In this document: positions 27,133-36,113 of the stretch, piece after piece | Layout: every line of letters starts with the position of its first letter | How positions within the stretch are numbered: the first letter of the stretch is position 1 | DNA from: Dehalococcoidia bacterium UBA1123 | GTDB taxonomy: Bacteria > Chloroflexota > Dehalococcoidia > Lucifugimonadales > UBA1123 | Direction: 5' to 3' | DNA: 45,047 nt | NCBI GenBank assembly: GCA_002313895.1 | Contig: DCAW01000043.1 | Location: 5,040-50,086 of the forward strand | The notes under the pieces: model-generated | Told to the model about the DNA's origin: nothing | Seen by the model: the letters and a program-made list of their open reading frames with translations, nothing else | The model's database searches: none | Made by a program: the position numbers and the translations under genes

Positions 27133-28579
27133 TTACGCTAACCCAATTTGGGTGGCGGAGGACGTGGCTTCGACGCGGTTTGAGGAGTCGAATTTTATGA
27201 AGATACTGCTCACGCGCCGTGCAGCAGTGTTGGGGGTGACGAACAGTTCTCCGCCTATCTCGCGGTTGCTCTTGCCAGCGGCGATGAGGCGCAGAACCTC
27301 GGCCTAGCGCTGGGTCAGGCCATCTGGATAATAGGATTTGGGCGAAGCTCCAGTGTCGATTTGCTCTCTCTTGTCATTCACTCTCTGGGTGAGTGGGTTC
27401 ATTCCTAAATCTAAAGTTATCTGATCGGCTTCGTCCAGAAGCTCTATAGCTCTCAAGAAAACGTCTGCTGTATGAGAGAGTGTGTGAATCGGAAAAGCCC
27501 CACTTCATCCTCTGGCTATTCAGCCACAAACGCTGCAGATGCTTCCTCCAAGACTCTCAGGAGCGCGTCTTTAGAATGATAGCGTTCTGAGCCTACCGAA
27601 GAATCACCTACAATCCGAGTTAGATGCTGGTGCCTGAATTCCCGGCCCATGATCGACGCCGTAGTCAACGACTGGTTGCACCGTTTTGTGAGTCCACTAA
27701 GACGCCCACTTATGGCGTCTTTGATGCCTTCAGGAACACGCATTTCCCAATTAGAGTCCTCTCCAAAACGTTCCTGTTTGACCAGTCGCGCCACTTCAGT
27801 AACAAATAGCGGATTGCCTTCGGTGGGTGAATGAGCTGCATCCTCTGGCACAGGCGCTCGCGGGGGAGATTGCCGGGGGTCTGGGACAAAGGATGGCGTC
27901 TCGACACATCTGAATCTCGGTAAGTGCCCAGCCCCAAGATGTGGCTTCGCGCAAGCTCTGGCGCCAGGGACTCCAGGAGGAGCAGAGAGCCTGTGCCGGC
28001 CCAGTGAAGGCTATCAAGTGCGATTACCGGAGGACGAGTTTCAGAGGCAGTCTTTTAAGAAGGTGGCTATGGAGTCAAATAACCGAAAGCGGGCAGACTC
28101 AGCGTCAAATGAATGTGGAGAATGCAGGTCTTGTGATACCGGTCTCATTTGAGGAACGATTTCAGCGATATCAGAAGCACCGGTTTCCATGACAGGATTG
28201 AGATATTCAGAGGTTTTGTCTTAAATGTAGGCCTGTGCGGGCTGGGCCCGGGGGCCTCTAGGGTGGAGCTCCTTCACCCTCGTAACACCTCCTCCAGAGC
28301 ATCTGGGCGTCTCGTTTTTCCGCGATTGCACCCAACTTCTGGACGATGCGCGTCTTTCCGATACCCGGTTCGCTCGCGAGCATGACGAGCAGTCCACGGC
28401 CCGACTTGGCGTCATCGATAGCGGACAACAACCCACCCATCCTCCGTTGTCGGTCCACGAAGTCGAGATTCCTTGCGATGTTCGGCGACGGGACCTCTTC
28501 GGACGCACCCAGCGGTACCGCAGTTATTGCATAATTGGGAGTCAGTGAGATTTTCTCTGCTACAGTTTGGACACGTCAC
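27133..28579 (-). pseudogene. Decayed AAA/LuxR-type transcriptional regulator
   Basis: Pieces in several frames line up in order as one protein. They are: a zinc ribbon (CPNC and CNNCG) from a GTG at 28579; FVDRQRRMGG with Walker A SEPGIGKT (28460-28360); damaged middle parts around RFRLFDSIATF (28060) and LGTYRDSDVSRRHPLSQTP (27910); the end of the ATPase, EGNPLFVTEVARLVKQE (27810) to about 27516; and a LuxR-type HTH, AEVLRLIAAGKSNREIG (27305-27255), with TAG in place of the Glu codon just before it. At least four frameshifts, one TAG and loss of most of the TPR region make it dead. The intact ATPase half of its paralogue is at 24445-25407. Confidence 0.85.
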
Positions 28580-28789
28580 AGAAATTCAGGTTGCTCCCGT
28601 GCTGGTGAGCCGAGTTTAGCAACGCGCCTTCAGCCAAACTCTCGGTTTTTGCGATTCGACTGACGTTTTGTCTCAATGTTGGTTAAACTTGTCCCAAGGG
28701 CAATTTTCAACCTTGACGGACGCTGTGGGAAGTTTCTCCGAACGTATTGAAGCTCCGATGAAATTGAGAGCAGACCAGGGGTAGATACA

Positions 28790-31009
28790 TTGTTGACAGA
28801 ATCGCTGGCGAGATTCAGCGCTGAAAATCGGTGGTGGGTGTTAGGCGCGTGGGTTGTGTTGTTGGCTGTTTCAATTGCCATCATGAACACGCTGTTGGCC
28901 TCAGCGTTGACAACGCAGTTCGTTTTCACAAACACGCCGGAGGCTCAGCGCGGGGTAGACCTGATTGAGGAAATGAGGGGGCTTCCCATCAGCACCAATG
29001 AGGTGGTCATCGTCCGATCAGAAACCATGACCATCGACGATCCGGCGTTTGAGCAGGCCGTGACCGACCTGACCTCTCGCCTTCAGGCCCTGGGGCCGGA
29101 TATCATCCGCCTGGAAACCCTGGTGGACTACCCTCACACTGGCCTTCCGTTCCTTCTAGCTGAAGGCAGACAGACCACGATTATTCCGTTCACGATGGCA
29201 GGTGATTTCGACGACGCCACCAGCAACATAGCAGACGTCGTTGAGGTCGTGGAGACCGCCAAACCTCCTGCCGGCATCGAAGTTCTGATTACCGGCCAGG
29301 CGACCGTGGGCAAGGATTTCCTGGAGGTGGGGCAGGAAGGCATCGAGAAGGGCGAGACCTTCGGGGTACCAATAGCCCTGATAATCCTCGCCCTGGTGTT
29401 CGGCACGCTGGTTGCAGCCATGCTGCCCGTTATTCTGGCCTTCGCGTCCATATTCGTCGCTCTGGGAGCGGCGGCGCTGATCGGTCAGGTATTCGCTCTT
29501 TCCTTTTTCGTCACTAACATCATCTTCATGATTGGTCTTGCGGTCGGCATCGACTACTCGCTGTTCATCGTCGCCCGTTACCGGGAGGAGCGCGCGCGGG
29601 GCCTGGAGAAGATCGATGCTATCGCACGCGCGGGAGGCACCGCCAGCCGCACCGTGCTGTTCAGCGGCATCACTGTCGTTATCGCATTGTTCGGGATGCT
29701 GTTAGTCCCGTTCAACATATTTATCGGGTTGGGCATAGGCGCAATTCTGGTCGTGCTTGCATCAGTTTTGAGCGCGCTGACTCTGCTGCCTGCGATCCTC
29801 AGCATTCTTGGAAACGGGATCGATAGGATCAGAATTCCTCTGGTCGGCAGGGGGGTGGCCGATGTCGAGAACGGAGGTGGGTTCTGGGATAGCGTGTCCC
29901 ATGGGGTCATGCGACAGCCCATCATAAGTATTTTGTTAGCTGGCGGGTTGCTGGTTGCGGCGGCCTATCCTATGGTCGACCTTGCCATCGGTTTCGCTGG
30001 CGTCAGTTCAATGCCGGACGGGATTCCGGCCAAAGAGGGGTTCCTCGTTCTGGACGAGGAATTCTCCGCAGGGAACGTCACGCCCGCCCAGATAGTGTTT
30101 GAGGGCAATCTGGACACTCCAGAGTTCCAGGGAGAACTGAGGTCCCTTGTCGCGTTCTTGGAATCGGATTCCCGCTCCGCCTTCGGGCCAGAACAGCCTC
30201 TTCAAACCAATGATGCCATGACCATCGGCCTGCTGAGTGTGCCGGTTGTTGGCGACTCAGCCGAACCGCTGGCGGTCAACGCCATTGACAGGCTGCGCAA
30301 CGACTACATTCCTCGCATTTTCACAAGTGGCGTCGTCGATGTGCATGTAACCGGCGAGACGGCTTACAACGCCGACTTCTTCACCGAGTCCAAATCCTCG
30401 GTCTGGATAGTGTTCCCCTTCGTTCTTGGAATGAGCTTCATTCTGCTGATGCTGGTTTTCCGATCGATCATCGTGCCCATCAAGGCGATCTTGCTCAATC
30501 TGCTGTCGGTTGGCGCGACCTACGGGATACTGGTTCTTGCTTTCCAGAAGGGATGGGGCGCGAATCTGGGCGTGCTGACGCAGTTCGACATCATCGAGGC
30601 GTGGATTCCGCTGTTCCTGTTCTCTATACTGTTCGGCCTCTCGATGGATTATCATGTCTTCCTGATGAGTCGAATTCGAGAGCGATACGATCAGACCGGG
30701 GACAACGCCGACTCTGTCGCCTTCGGAATCCGAACCACGGGTCGGCTCATCACAGGCGCCGGTCTGATAATGGTTGCGGTGTTCTGGGCCTTCGCCGCCG
30801 TAGACATCGTGGGGCTTCAGCAGATGGGTTTCGGTCTGGGAGTGGCGATTCTCATCGATGCCACGATAGTGCGAATCGTGCTGGTCCCCGCTGCCATGAA
30901 ACTGCTGGGGGACTCAAACTGGTACCTGCCTCCGTTCTTAAACTGGCTGCCCGACCTGCGCGTGGAGGCTGAACCGGTGGACCCTGCTCCTGCAACGTTT
31001 GACGACTGA
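28790..31009 (+). CDS. MMPL/RND family transporter
   Basis: The 739-residue membrane protein has the two-fold MMPL layout: a helix near residue 20-40, an extracytoplasmic domain (about 45-190), five helices, a second external domain (about 370-540) and five more helices. Conserved motifs are GLAVGIDYSLFIVARYREE near 246 and the matching FGLSMDYHVFLMSRIRE near 620, whose Asp-Tyr pairs carry the proton path. MMPL proteins export lipids, hopanoids or small hydrophobic molecules. The start is a TTG, one of two in tandem at 28790 and 28793, with AGGGG just upstream. No regulator or fusion partner adjoins it. Confidence 0.9.
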   Translation: MLTESLARFSAENRWWVLGAWVVLLAVSIAIMNTLLASALTTQFVFTNTPEAQRGVDLIEEMRGLPISTNEVVIVRSETMTIDDPAFEQAVTDLTSRLQALGPDIIRLETLVDYPHTGLPFLLAEGRQTTIIPFTMAGDFDDATSNIADVVEVVETAKPPAGIEVLITGQATVGKDFLEVGQEGIEKGETFGVPIALIILALVFGTLVAAMLPVILAFASIFVALGAAALIGQVFALSFFVTNIIFMIGLAVGIDYSLFIVARYREERARGLEKIDAIARAGGTASRTVLFSGITVVIALFGMLLVPFNIFIGLGIGAILVVLASVLSALTLLPAILSILGNGIDRIRIPLVGRGVADVENGGGFWDSVSHGVMRQPIISILLAGGLLVAAAYPMVDLAIGFAGVSSMPDGIPAKEGFLVLDEEFSAGNVTPAQIVFEGNLDTPEFQGELRSLVAFLESDSRSAFGPEQPLQTNDAMTIGLLSVPVVGDSAEPLAVNAIDRLRNDYIPRIFTSGVVDVHVTGETAYNADFFTESKSSVWIVFPFVLGMSFILLMLVFRSIIVPIKAILLNLLSVGATYGILVLAFQKGWGANLGVLTQFDIIEAWIPLFLFSILFGLSMDYHVFLMSRIRERYDQTGDNADSVAFGIRTTGRLITGAGLIMVAVFWAFAAVDIVGLQQMGFGLGVAILIDATIVRIVLVPAAMKLLGDSNWYLPPFLNWLPDLRVEAEPVDPAPATFDD

Positions 31010-31645
31010 GTGTCGGAAGAAGTTATCAGCTTTCATCACGATGGGAACCTCTCTCTGCCGGAGATATTTGCTTGGCATGCCGAGTGTGTTTTAGCGATTA
31101 ACAGTTCGAGCGCTTGGAATTGTAGTCGAGAAATCTCGAAACGTCCTGCCTATCAAGAAAAACCTTCGCATTTTGGAACTCTCAGTGAAAGCGTACTCGT
31201 CAAAATCTATTGGACGCACGCGCGTTTTTTACAACATGCGCTTAAGCCTCGCATGTGCCAATTGACATCTGGAAAGCACGGGGAGTGACATAAAGGCGGC
31301 GGGTAGACCGATGCGGTGGTTGCCATTTCACTAACTAGTCGGCGATTCTGGTAGTTCAATGGGAATGCCTTCAGTGGCGATTCGATTCCATGTACGATAG
31401 CGTGAAGTTACTTATGCCCACTTCGACGAGGCGGATGGCCGAAGATATGCGACAGATGCTCCGTGATGTTTACGTGGCATGCAGTGACTCGGAGAATCAA
31501 GACTGACACGAGCGCGATCAGGCGATGATAGGCAGAAGGCCGTTGGAGTCCTGGTTAGCCCGGGGCGAATCTACCGGCTCGTTCGTTAGTTCAGCAAGGC
31601 TAGAGTATTCAAACCTTTGGTAATCAACTTGAATCGGAGGCGTCA
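31010..31645. other. Non-coding stretch after the MMPL gene
   Basis: About 640 bases carry no frame with protein-like codon use, no strong inverted repeat and no tRNA-like TΨC or cloverleaf pattern that I can find. The last 30 bases hold the ribosome site (CGGAGGC) of the small gene at 31646. Confidence 0.5.
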
Positions 31646-31957
31646 ATGTACCTGATCAGGCGGGTGTTCAAATGCAAACCTCGGACGGCTCGAAGAGCGG
31701 CAGAGCTGGTCACAAAAATCGGAGAAGCCTACATGAACGCTGGTCAACGGTCTGAGATACGAGTGTATTTCAGCGGGGGAACTGTGCCTGGGCCTGCCGA
31801 CACGTTGTACATGGACTGGACGTCCGAGGCTATCGAATCGCCCGGTAGAGACGGAAACGTCACGCCCCGTGAGATCATCGGCCCGCTTTGGCAACAGGCC
31901 CTCGAATATGTGGAGGAAGACCACATCGAGTTCTACGAGATGTTCCAGCCCCGTTGA
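31646..31957 (+). CDS. Small protein of unknown function, perhaps a dimeric alpha/beta barrel
   Basis: The 103-residue protein starts MYLIRRVFKCKPRTARRAAE, followed by LVTKIGEAYMNAGQRSEIRV and YFSGGTVPG. The strand-helix-strand order, with a conserved-looking GQR and a C-terminal EFYEMFQP, recalls small ferredoxin-like stress or NIPSNAP-like proteins, but I cannot name a family. CGGAGGC precedes the ATG at good spacing, and codon use is normal, so it is probably a real gene. Confidence 0.7.
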   Translation: MYLIRRVFKCKPRTARRAAELVTKIGEAYMNAGQRSEIRVYFSGGTVPGPADTLYMDWTSEAIESPGRDGNVTPREIIGPLWQQALEYVEEDHIEFYEMFQPR

Positions 31958-31974
31958 CATCTGATAGCCGAACG

Positions 31975-32369
31975 CTACTGCCCCTCTGGAGGCTCCCATA
32001 GCTCGATTCGGTTGCCTTCGGGGTCGACGATCCAGGCGAATCATCCAAACTCGCTGTTCTCGCGCTTGGGGACGATCTCGACGCTGGCGGCTTCTAACTC
32101 CTGGAGCATTTCGGCCAGGTCGTCGACCCGGTAGTTGACCATGAATTGGTTGGAGGTCGGACCGAAGTATTCTGTGTCGGCGGAAAATACCGCCCAGGCG
32201 GTGTGGCTCGGCGATCAGTGTCTTTGGCCTCACGCCACCACGTCTGGACAACTCCGTCGTCGTCCGGCTCGATGCCCAGTTGATCTCTGTACCAGTCTGA
32301 TAATCCTTTCGGGTGTCGCGACCTGAAGAACACGCCTCCAATGCCAGTTAACTTTGCCACAGTTCCCAC
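31975..32369 (-). pseudogene. Inactive VOC (glyoxalase/bleomycin-resistance) family gene
   Basis: The N-terminus LTGIGGVFFRSRHPKGLSDW and YRDQLGIEPD are a clear VOC start. Around 32200 a one-base frame change shifts the reading to VFSADTEYFGPTSNQFMVNY, then RVDDLAEMLQELEA and finally FAWIVDPEGNRIELWEPPEG, which ends at 31975. An in-frame TGA (about 32039) lies directly before FAWIV, where relatives usually have Arg or Lys, so it is more likely a CGA-to-TGA change than a selenocysteine. The complete VOC domain is thus present but disabled twice. Confidence 0.85.
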
Positions 32370-32375
32370 CAGAGC

Positions 32376-33191
32376 CTACCGACCTATGAACACCGGGTCG
32401 CGCTTTTCGGCGAAGGCCACGCGGCCCTCGTTGGCGTCATGACTGTCGCGGGCGGCCTGCTGGGCGGCATGTATCTCCCCAATGTCCTGAGCGTTCAGCT
32501 TCGAGCCTTCGTGCTGTCGGGCCACCAGGGTGTTGATCATCCGCTTGTGGCCTTTGAGAGACAACGGAGCGTTGCGGGCGAACTCCTTTGCTAGACCATA
32601 GACCTCCGACTCTAGCTGGTCAGGGGCGACCACCTTGTTCACAAGTCCCATACCCAGCGCCCGTTGAGGATCGACGCGAAGACCGGAGCAAAACAACTCT
32701 TTGGTGAAGGCTGGCCCCACAAGGTCGATGAACACCTGAATGCGTTCGTAGTCGTAGATGATGCCGAGCCTGGAGGGCGGGATACCCAGTTGGGCGCGAT
32801 CTGTGGAGATACGAATATCGCACTCCGTCGCCAGAGCCAAACCGCCGCCGACGCAGTATCCGTCAATCATGGCGACGACAGGAAACGGCGCGTCGAATAT
32901 GGACTGAACGGTTTTGCGATGGGGCCACTGAAGCTCGGCGGGTTTGCCGGGCGTCGGCTGAGGGCCGGGATCGCCAGGAGCGCGCTTGAGGTCGTCGCCG
33001 GCTGAGAATGCCAAATCGCCTTGCCCTTTGATTACCAGGCACCGCACATCGCCCTCTTCGGACAGTCGGTCTATGTGCTCGACCATTCCTGCGTGAATCT
33101 CCGGGTTCAGGGCGTTGCGTTTCTCGGGCCGGTTGATTGTGAAGGTGGCGACATGCCCTTCCTGCTCCACGATCAGCGCTTCGTTGCTCAT
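32376..33191 (-). CDS. Enoyl-CoA hydratase/isomerase family protein
   Basis: This 271-residue crotonase-fold protein has the oxyanion-hole segments AFSAGDDLK near 61-69 and IDGYCVGGGLALATECD near 108-124. At the position of crotonase Glu144 it has Ser in GIPPSRLGI, while the second acid (Glu164 position) is kept in TKELFCSG near 163. So it may be an isomerase, hydrolase or decarboxylase rather than a plain hydratase. The stretch QPTPGKPAELQWPHRKTVQS is a linker insertion. It is directly downstream of the ABC substrate-binding protein gene (45 bases), suggesting that the imported compound is degraded through a CoA ester. Confidence 0.9.
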   Translation of the reverse strand: MSNEALIVEQEGHVATFTINRPEKRNALNPEIHAGMVEHIDRLSEEGDVRCLVIKGQGDLAFSAGDDLKRAPGDPGPQPTPGKPAELQWPHRKTVQSIFDAPFPVVAMIDGYCVGGGLALATECDIRISTDRAQLGIPPSRLGIIYDYERIQVFIDLVGPAFTKELFCSGLRVDPQRALGMGLVNKVVAPDQLESEVYGLAKEFARNAPLSLKGHKRMINTLVARQHEGSKLNAQDIGEIHAAQQAARDSHDANEGRVAFAEKRDPVFIGR

Positions 33192-33235
33192 GTATCTTCC
33201 TCACTGTTAGTAAGTTTCATCGGATGCCGGATAGA

Positions 33236-34258
33236 CTATGGCCACTCCAGCTTTCCGTTATCGTAGATACCCTCAAGGAATCGGTTGGTAAATGCAAGAT
33301 TAACGTCCGTCGAGCCTTCTAGCGCGCCATATTGCAGCAGGGAATCCTGGAACTCTTTCCACTGCTGAGCGGTCATCCAGCCGAGACCGTTGCTGTCAGT
33401 AAGGGGGGAAGCGGCGTTTTCAATCTCCGTCAACAGCATAAACCTCTGATGCTCGCGGTTTTCGTTCTCGGCGAACTTCATGATGATGTCTAGGGTCTCC
33501 TCAGTGTTCGCGAAGGCAAACTCCAGGCCCTTCATTGTCGCCCTGACGAACCGCTTGACCGTGTCCGCATTCTCGTCAACCATGTCCTGTCTGGTGATGT
33601 AGGTCAAACCCAGGGTTGGCACTCCGTAATCTGCGGCGTCGAACACCGTCACGTCGAAGCCAAGCCCTCGGAGTGTGTCAGGTTCGTTAGACTTGAAAAC
33701 GGCCAGAATATCGACCTGCTTTTCTGTCAGGATTCTGGGATCGAATCCGACACGCACCTCCTGGATTTTCGAGCGATCAACCCCGGCGGCTTCCAGTATC
33801 GCAAGGTAATCTGGAGGAACGCTGATCTTGTATCCGAATGTCTTGCCTTCCCAGTCCTTGGGGGTCTGGATGCCCGACTCCCCCAGCGAGACAAATGCCT
33901 GCTGGCCTTGCTGACCGAACAGCGCCACCGCCACGATGGGAAGCTCAGGATCAACGCGACGCTTCAGCACCGAGTTGGCGTCGGCGGTTGTGAAGTCCAC
34001 GTCTCCAGACATGAGCAGGTTCAGATGCTCGCCCGTGGAGTGTTTGATGTCCACCACCAGATCCTGCTCTGTGAAGTACCCCTTCTCCTGAGCGACGTAG
34101 GCTGCCACGAAAGGCAGGTTGGCCTGGGGCTTGAACCCGGCCATGAACGTCACGGGCCTGGCGGTCGTCTCCTCGTCAGAACACGCGGCTCCTAACGATG
34201 CCCCCGCGAACAGCAATCCAATCCCCATCCAGAGCAAATATTTCTTGAACCTGTCCAT
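33236..34258 (-). CDS. ABC transporter substrate-binding lipoprotein (NMT1/THI5-like)
   Basis: From ATG 34258 (AGAGGAAAC upstream) the 340-residue protein has a signal peptide and lipobox LGAAC with the lipid-attached Cys near residue 22. Then FMAGFKPQANLPFVAAYVAQ, EKGYFTEQDLVVDIKHSTG and DVDFTTADANSV are typical of the NMT1/THI5/SsuA group, which bind pyrimidine thiamine precursors, aliphatic sulfonates, riboflavin or taurine. It belongs to the importer formed by the next two genes. The exact ligand cannot be read; the enoyl-CoA hydratase neighbour speaks against a thiamine precursor. Confidence 0.9.
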   Translation of the reverse strand: MDRFKKYLLWMGIGLLFAGASLGAACSDEETTARPVTFMAGFKPQANLPFVAAYVAQEKGYFTEQDLVVDIKHSTGEHLNLLMSGDVDFTTADANSVLKRRVDPELPIVAVALFGQQGQQAFVSLGESGIQTPKDWEGKTFGYKISVPPDYLAILEAAGVDRSKIQEVRVGFDPRILTEKQVDILAVFKSNEPDTLRGLGFDVTVFDAADYGVPTLGLTYITRQDMVDENADTVKRFVRATMKGLEFAFANTEETLDIIMKFAENENREHQRFMLLTEIENAASPLTDSNGLGWMTAQQWKEFQDSLLQYGALEGSTDVNLAFTNRFLEGIYDNGKLEWP

Positions 34259-34297
34259 TCCCGTGTTTCCTCTCATTTCTCCATGTTGAATAACCAT

Positions 34298-34325
34298 CTG
34301 AAATCCGACGGATGATAGCTGATTG
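34298..34325. repeat. Short dispersed repeat box, copy near ABC genes
   Basis: CTGAAATCCGACGGATGATA followed by GCTGATTG resembles the box at 13689-13712 (CTGAAAGCTGACGGCTGATAGCTG). It lies between the permease stop and the substrate-binding protein start and includes the small palindrome TCCGACGGA. Confidence 0.45.
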
Positions 34326-34330
34326 CCCTC

Positions 34331-35149
34331 TCACACCACAACTGAGGATTCATGCCAGAACAGCGCTTTCCGCTCCGCCACAGACACCAGCGCAGTGAGT
34401 CCGACCCCCATGAAGGCCAGCACGAAGATGGCATCGAACAGCGTCACCATGTCCAAATTGCTATGGGCCACGATTATGACGCTGCCCAGCCCACGGTCCG
34501 CACTGAACCACTCGCCCACCACCGCTCCGATGACCGACAGCGGTATCGACACCCGGAAAGCAGAGAACAAGTACGGTAACGCGCTGGGGACTCGCAGAAT
34601 CAGAAATATCTCGCGTCGAGAAGCGTTGAGCGAGCGCAGGAAGTCCAACGATCCGCGATCCACCGACCGGAATCCGGTGACTCCATTGACCAGCACCGGG
34701 AAGAAGGTTATGAGGGCCGTGATCAGTATCTTAGGGATTGGTCCGAATCCGAACCAGATGACGAACAGTGGCGCCACAGCCACGACAGGCGTTACCTTTA
34801 CCAGTATCGCCAGGGGCAGAAGACTGCGCTCCAGAAATCGAGAGTGCGCCATCAGCGCCGCTCCGGTCAGGGCCACCCCGGCGCCAATGGAGAACCCGAC
34901 CAGAGCCTCGAACAGCGTAACGCTCCCCTCATTGATGAAGAAATCGAACTCCCAGAATAGCTGCTTCAACACCTCGGAGGGTGGCGGAACCATGTAGATA
35001 GGCACGTCAGAAACTCGCACCCAGGTTTCCCAAACGATTCCCGCCAGCAACAACGCGAGGACGGGCGGCACAACGTAACTCATAGCCGAGACGAGTCGCC
35101 TTCGCACGGATGTCGAAGTGTCCTGCATCGAAGGATTATCCATCTCCAC
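34331..35149 (-). CDS. ABC transporter permease (SsuC/ThiX-like)
   Basis: The 272-residue permease has about six membrane helices. The cytoplasmic EAA-like loop that touches the ATPase is LNASRREIFLILRVPSALPY (about residue 164-183), with the conserved Gly/Ala replaced in the usual way for this subfamily. It overlaps the ATPase gene by 14 bases and precedes the substrate-binding protein gene, so the order on the minus strand is ATPase, permease, binding protein, enoyl-CoA hydratase. Confidence 0.92.
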   Translation of the reverse strand: MEMDNPSMQDTSTSVRRRLVSAMSYVVPPVLALLLAGIVWETWVRVSDVPIYMVPPPSEVLKQLFWEFDFFINEGSVTLFEALVGFSIGAGVALTGAALMAHSRFLERSLLPLAILVKVTPVVAVAPLFVIWFGFGPIPKILITALITFFPVLVNGVTGFRSVDRGSLDFLRSLNASRREIFLILRVPSALPYLFSAFRVSIPLSVIGAVVGEWFSADRGLGSVIIVAHSNLDMVTLFDAIFVLAFMGVGLTALVSVAERKALFWHESSVVV

Positions 35150-35918
35150 CTTCCTGCATCAGCAATTTACGCAGGTCATTTGCGTAATCCACAAATGACC
35201 GATTGCTCTCCATATCGGCGGTGCGGGGCCTGGGCAACTCGATGTCTACGACGCCTTTTACCCTCCCCGGCTGCCCGGATAGGACAACAACTCGATCAGA
35301 CAGAGTCACCGCCTCGGCAATGCTGTGGGTGACAAAAACCACGGTCTTTTTGTCCGAGTTCCAGATTCTCATAAGTTCGTATCTCATAGTCTCGCGAGTG
35401 ATCTCGTCCAGCGCTCCGAATGGCTCATCCATCAGCAACAGAGAAGGCCCAAAGGCCAGCGCTCGCGCCAGAGCAACCCTCTGCTGCATCCCGCCCGAAA
35501 GCTGAGAGGGGTAATAGTGTCCGAATCTTTCGAGACCCACCAGTGTGAGCAACTCCTCGACCGGAGGCGCTGAATCCTTGTTCATGGCGCGATTGACATG
35601 GAGAGGCAGACGAATGTTGTCCTCAGCCGTTCGCCACGGCATCAACGAAGGGTCTTGAAATACGTACCCCAATTCCTTCTTCGCCTGGGCATCGGAGGGC
35701 GTTTGGCCCCCGATAGTCACGCCGCCATCCGTCGGTTCCGTTAGGCCGCCAATTATTCGCAGCAAAGTCGATTTCCCGCACCCGCTGGGGCCAAGCAGGC
35801 AAACGAATTCTCCATGTTCGATGTCCAGTGTCACGTCATCCAACGCCAGCAGCGTTTCGCTTGTGGTGGTGAAGCGTTTAGATACATTGGATATTCGGAC
35901 GTGGGAACCGTCTTGCAT
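35136..35918 (-). CDS. ABC transporter ATP-binding protein (SsuB/TauB/ThiZ-like)
   Basis: The 260-residue ATPase has Walker A GPSGCGKST near 43-51, a Q-loop in YVFQDPSLMPWR near 90, the signature LSGGMQQRVALARAL near 140, Walker B LLLMDEPFGALDE near 164 and the H-loop VTHSIAEA near 197. PSLMPWRT after the Q-loop is typical of the nitrate/sulfonate/taurine group. It is the first gene of the importer operon and lies divergent to the HxlR regulator gene across 195 bases. Confidence 0.95.
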   Translation of the reverse strand: MQDGSHVRISNVSKRFTTTSETLLALDDVTLDIEHGEFVCLLGPSGCGKSTLLRIIGGLTEPTDGGVTIGGQTPSDAQAKKELGYVFQDPSLMPWRTAEDNIRLPLHVNRAMNKDSAPPVEELLTLVGLERFGHYYPSQLSGGMQQRVALARALAFGPSLLLMDEPFGALDEITRETMRYELMRIWNSDKKTVVFVTHSIAEAVTLSDRVVVLSGQPGRVKGVVDIELPRPRTADMESNRSFVDYANDLRKLLMQEGGDG

Positions 35919-35925
35919 GTGGATG

Positions 35926-35957
35926 TGTCAGGTAATCAGGTTTTCTGGTATCAGGTT
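35926..35957. repeat. CAGGTTTTC-type box in the ABC-hxlR intergenic region
   Basis: TGTCAGGTAATCAGGTTTTC followed by TGGTATCAGG resembles the box beside the composite repeat at 6961-6990 (TATCAGGTATCAGGTTTTCA). Here there is no palindromic partner. Its position just upstream of the ABC operon leaves a regulatory role possible. Confidence 0.4.
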
Positions 35958-36020
35958 CGGGCGCTCGTGGAGCATCAGCCGCGAAAGGTTGCTACAATCC
36001 CAACCAACCTTGACCAGTTA

Positions 36021-36049
36021 TTGAATTGCTCTGCGCAAGTGAGTAGTAT
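36021..36049 (+). promoter_or_regulatory. Candidate sigma-70-type promoter for the hxlR gene
   Basis: TTGAAT at 36021-36026 and TAGTAT at 36044-36049 are 17 bases apart, matching the TTGACA and TATAAT consensus at five and four positions. The GTG start lies 65 bases downstream. Confidence 0.4.
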
Positions 36050-36065
36050 TAAACAAGTTACTTGC
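36035..36065. promoter_or_regulatory. Candidate operator overlapping the hxlR promoter
   Basis: GCAAGTGA and TTACTTGC form an inverted repeat (seven of eight pairs) with 15 bases between the arms, covering the candidate -10 box. HxlR-type regulators commonly bind such inverted repeats and repress their own gene, so autoregulation is plausible. Confidence 0.35.
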
Positions 36066-36113
36066 ATATGTCAATCTACCACAGGAATCACGAGTTTTTG
36101 GGGAGCGTGAAAC

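Noticed and set aside
31010..31288. 92-codon frame directly after the MMPL gene
   Set aside because: No ribosome site and no protein-like pattern; it lies in a low-constraint stretch.
32030..32045. VOC in-frame TGA as a second selenocysteine codon
   Set aside because: The gene has a separate frameshift, the position is normally Arg or Lys, and CGA to TGA is a single change.
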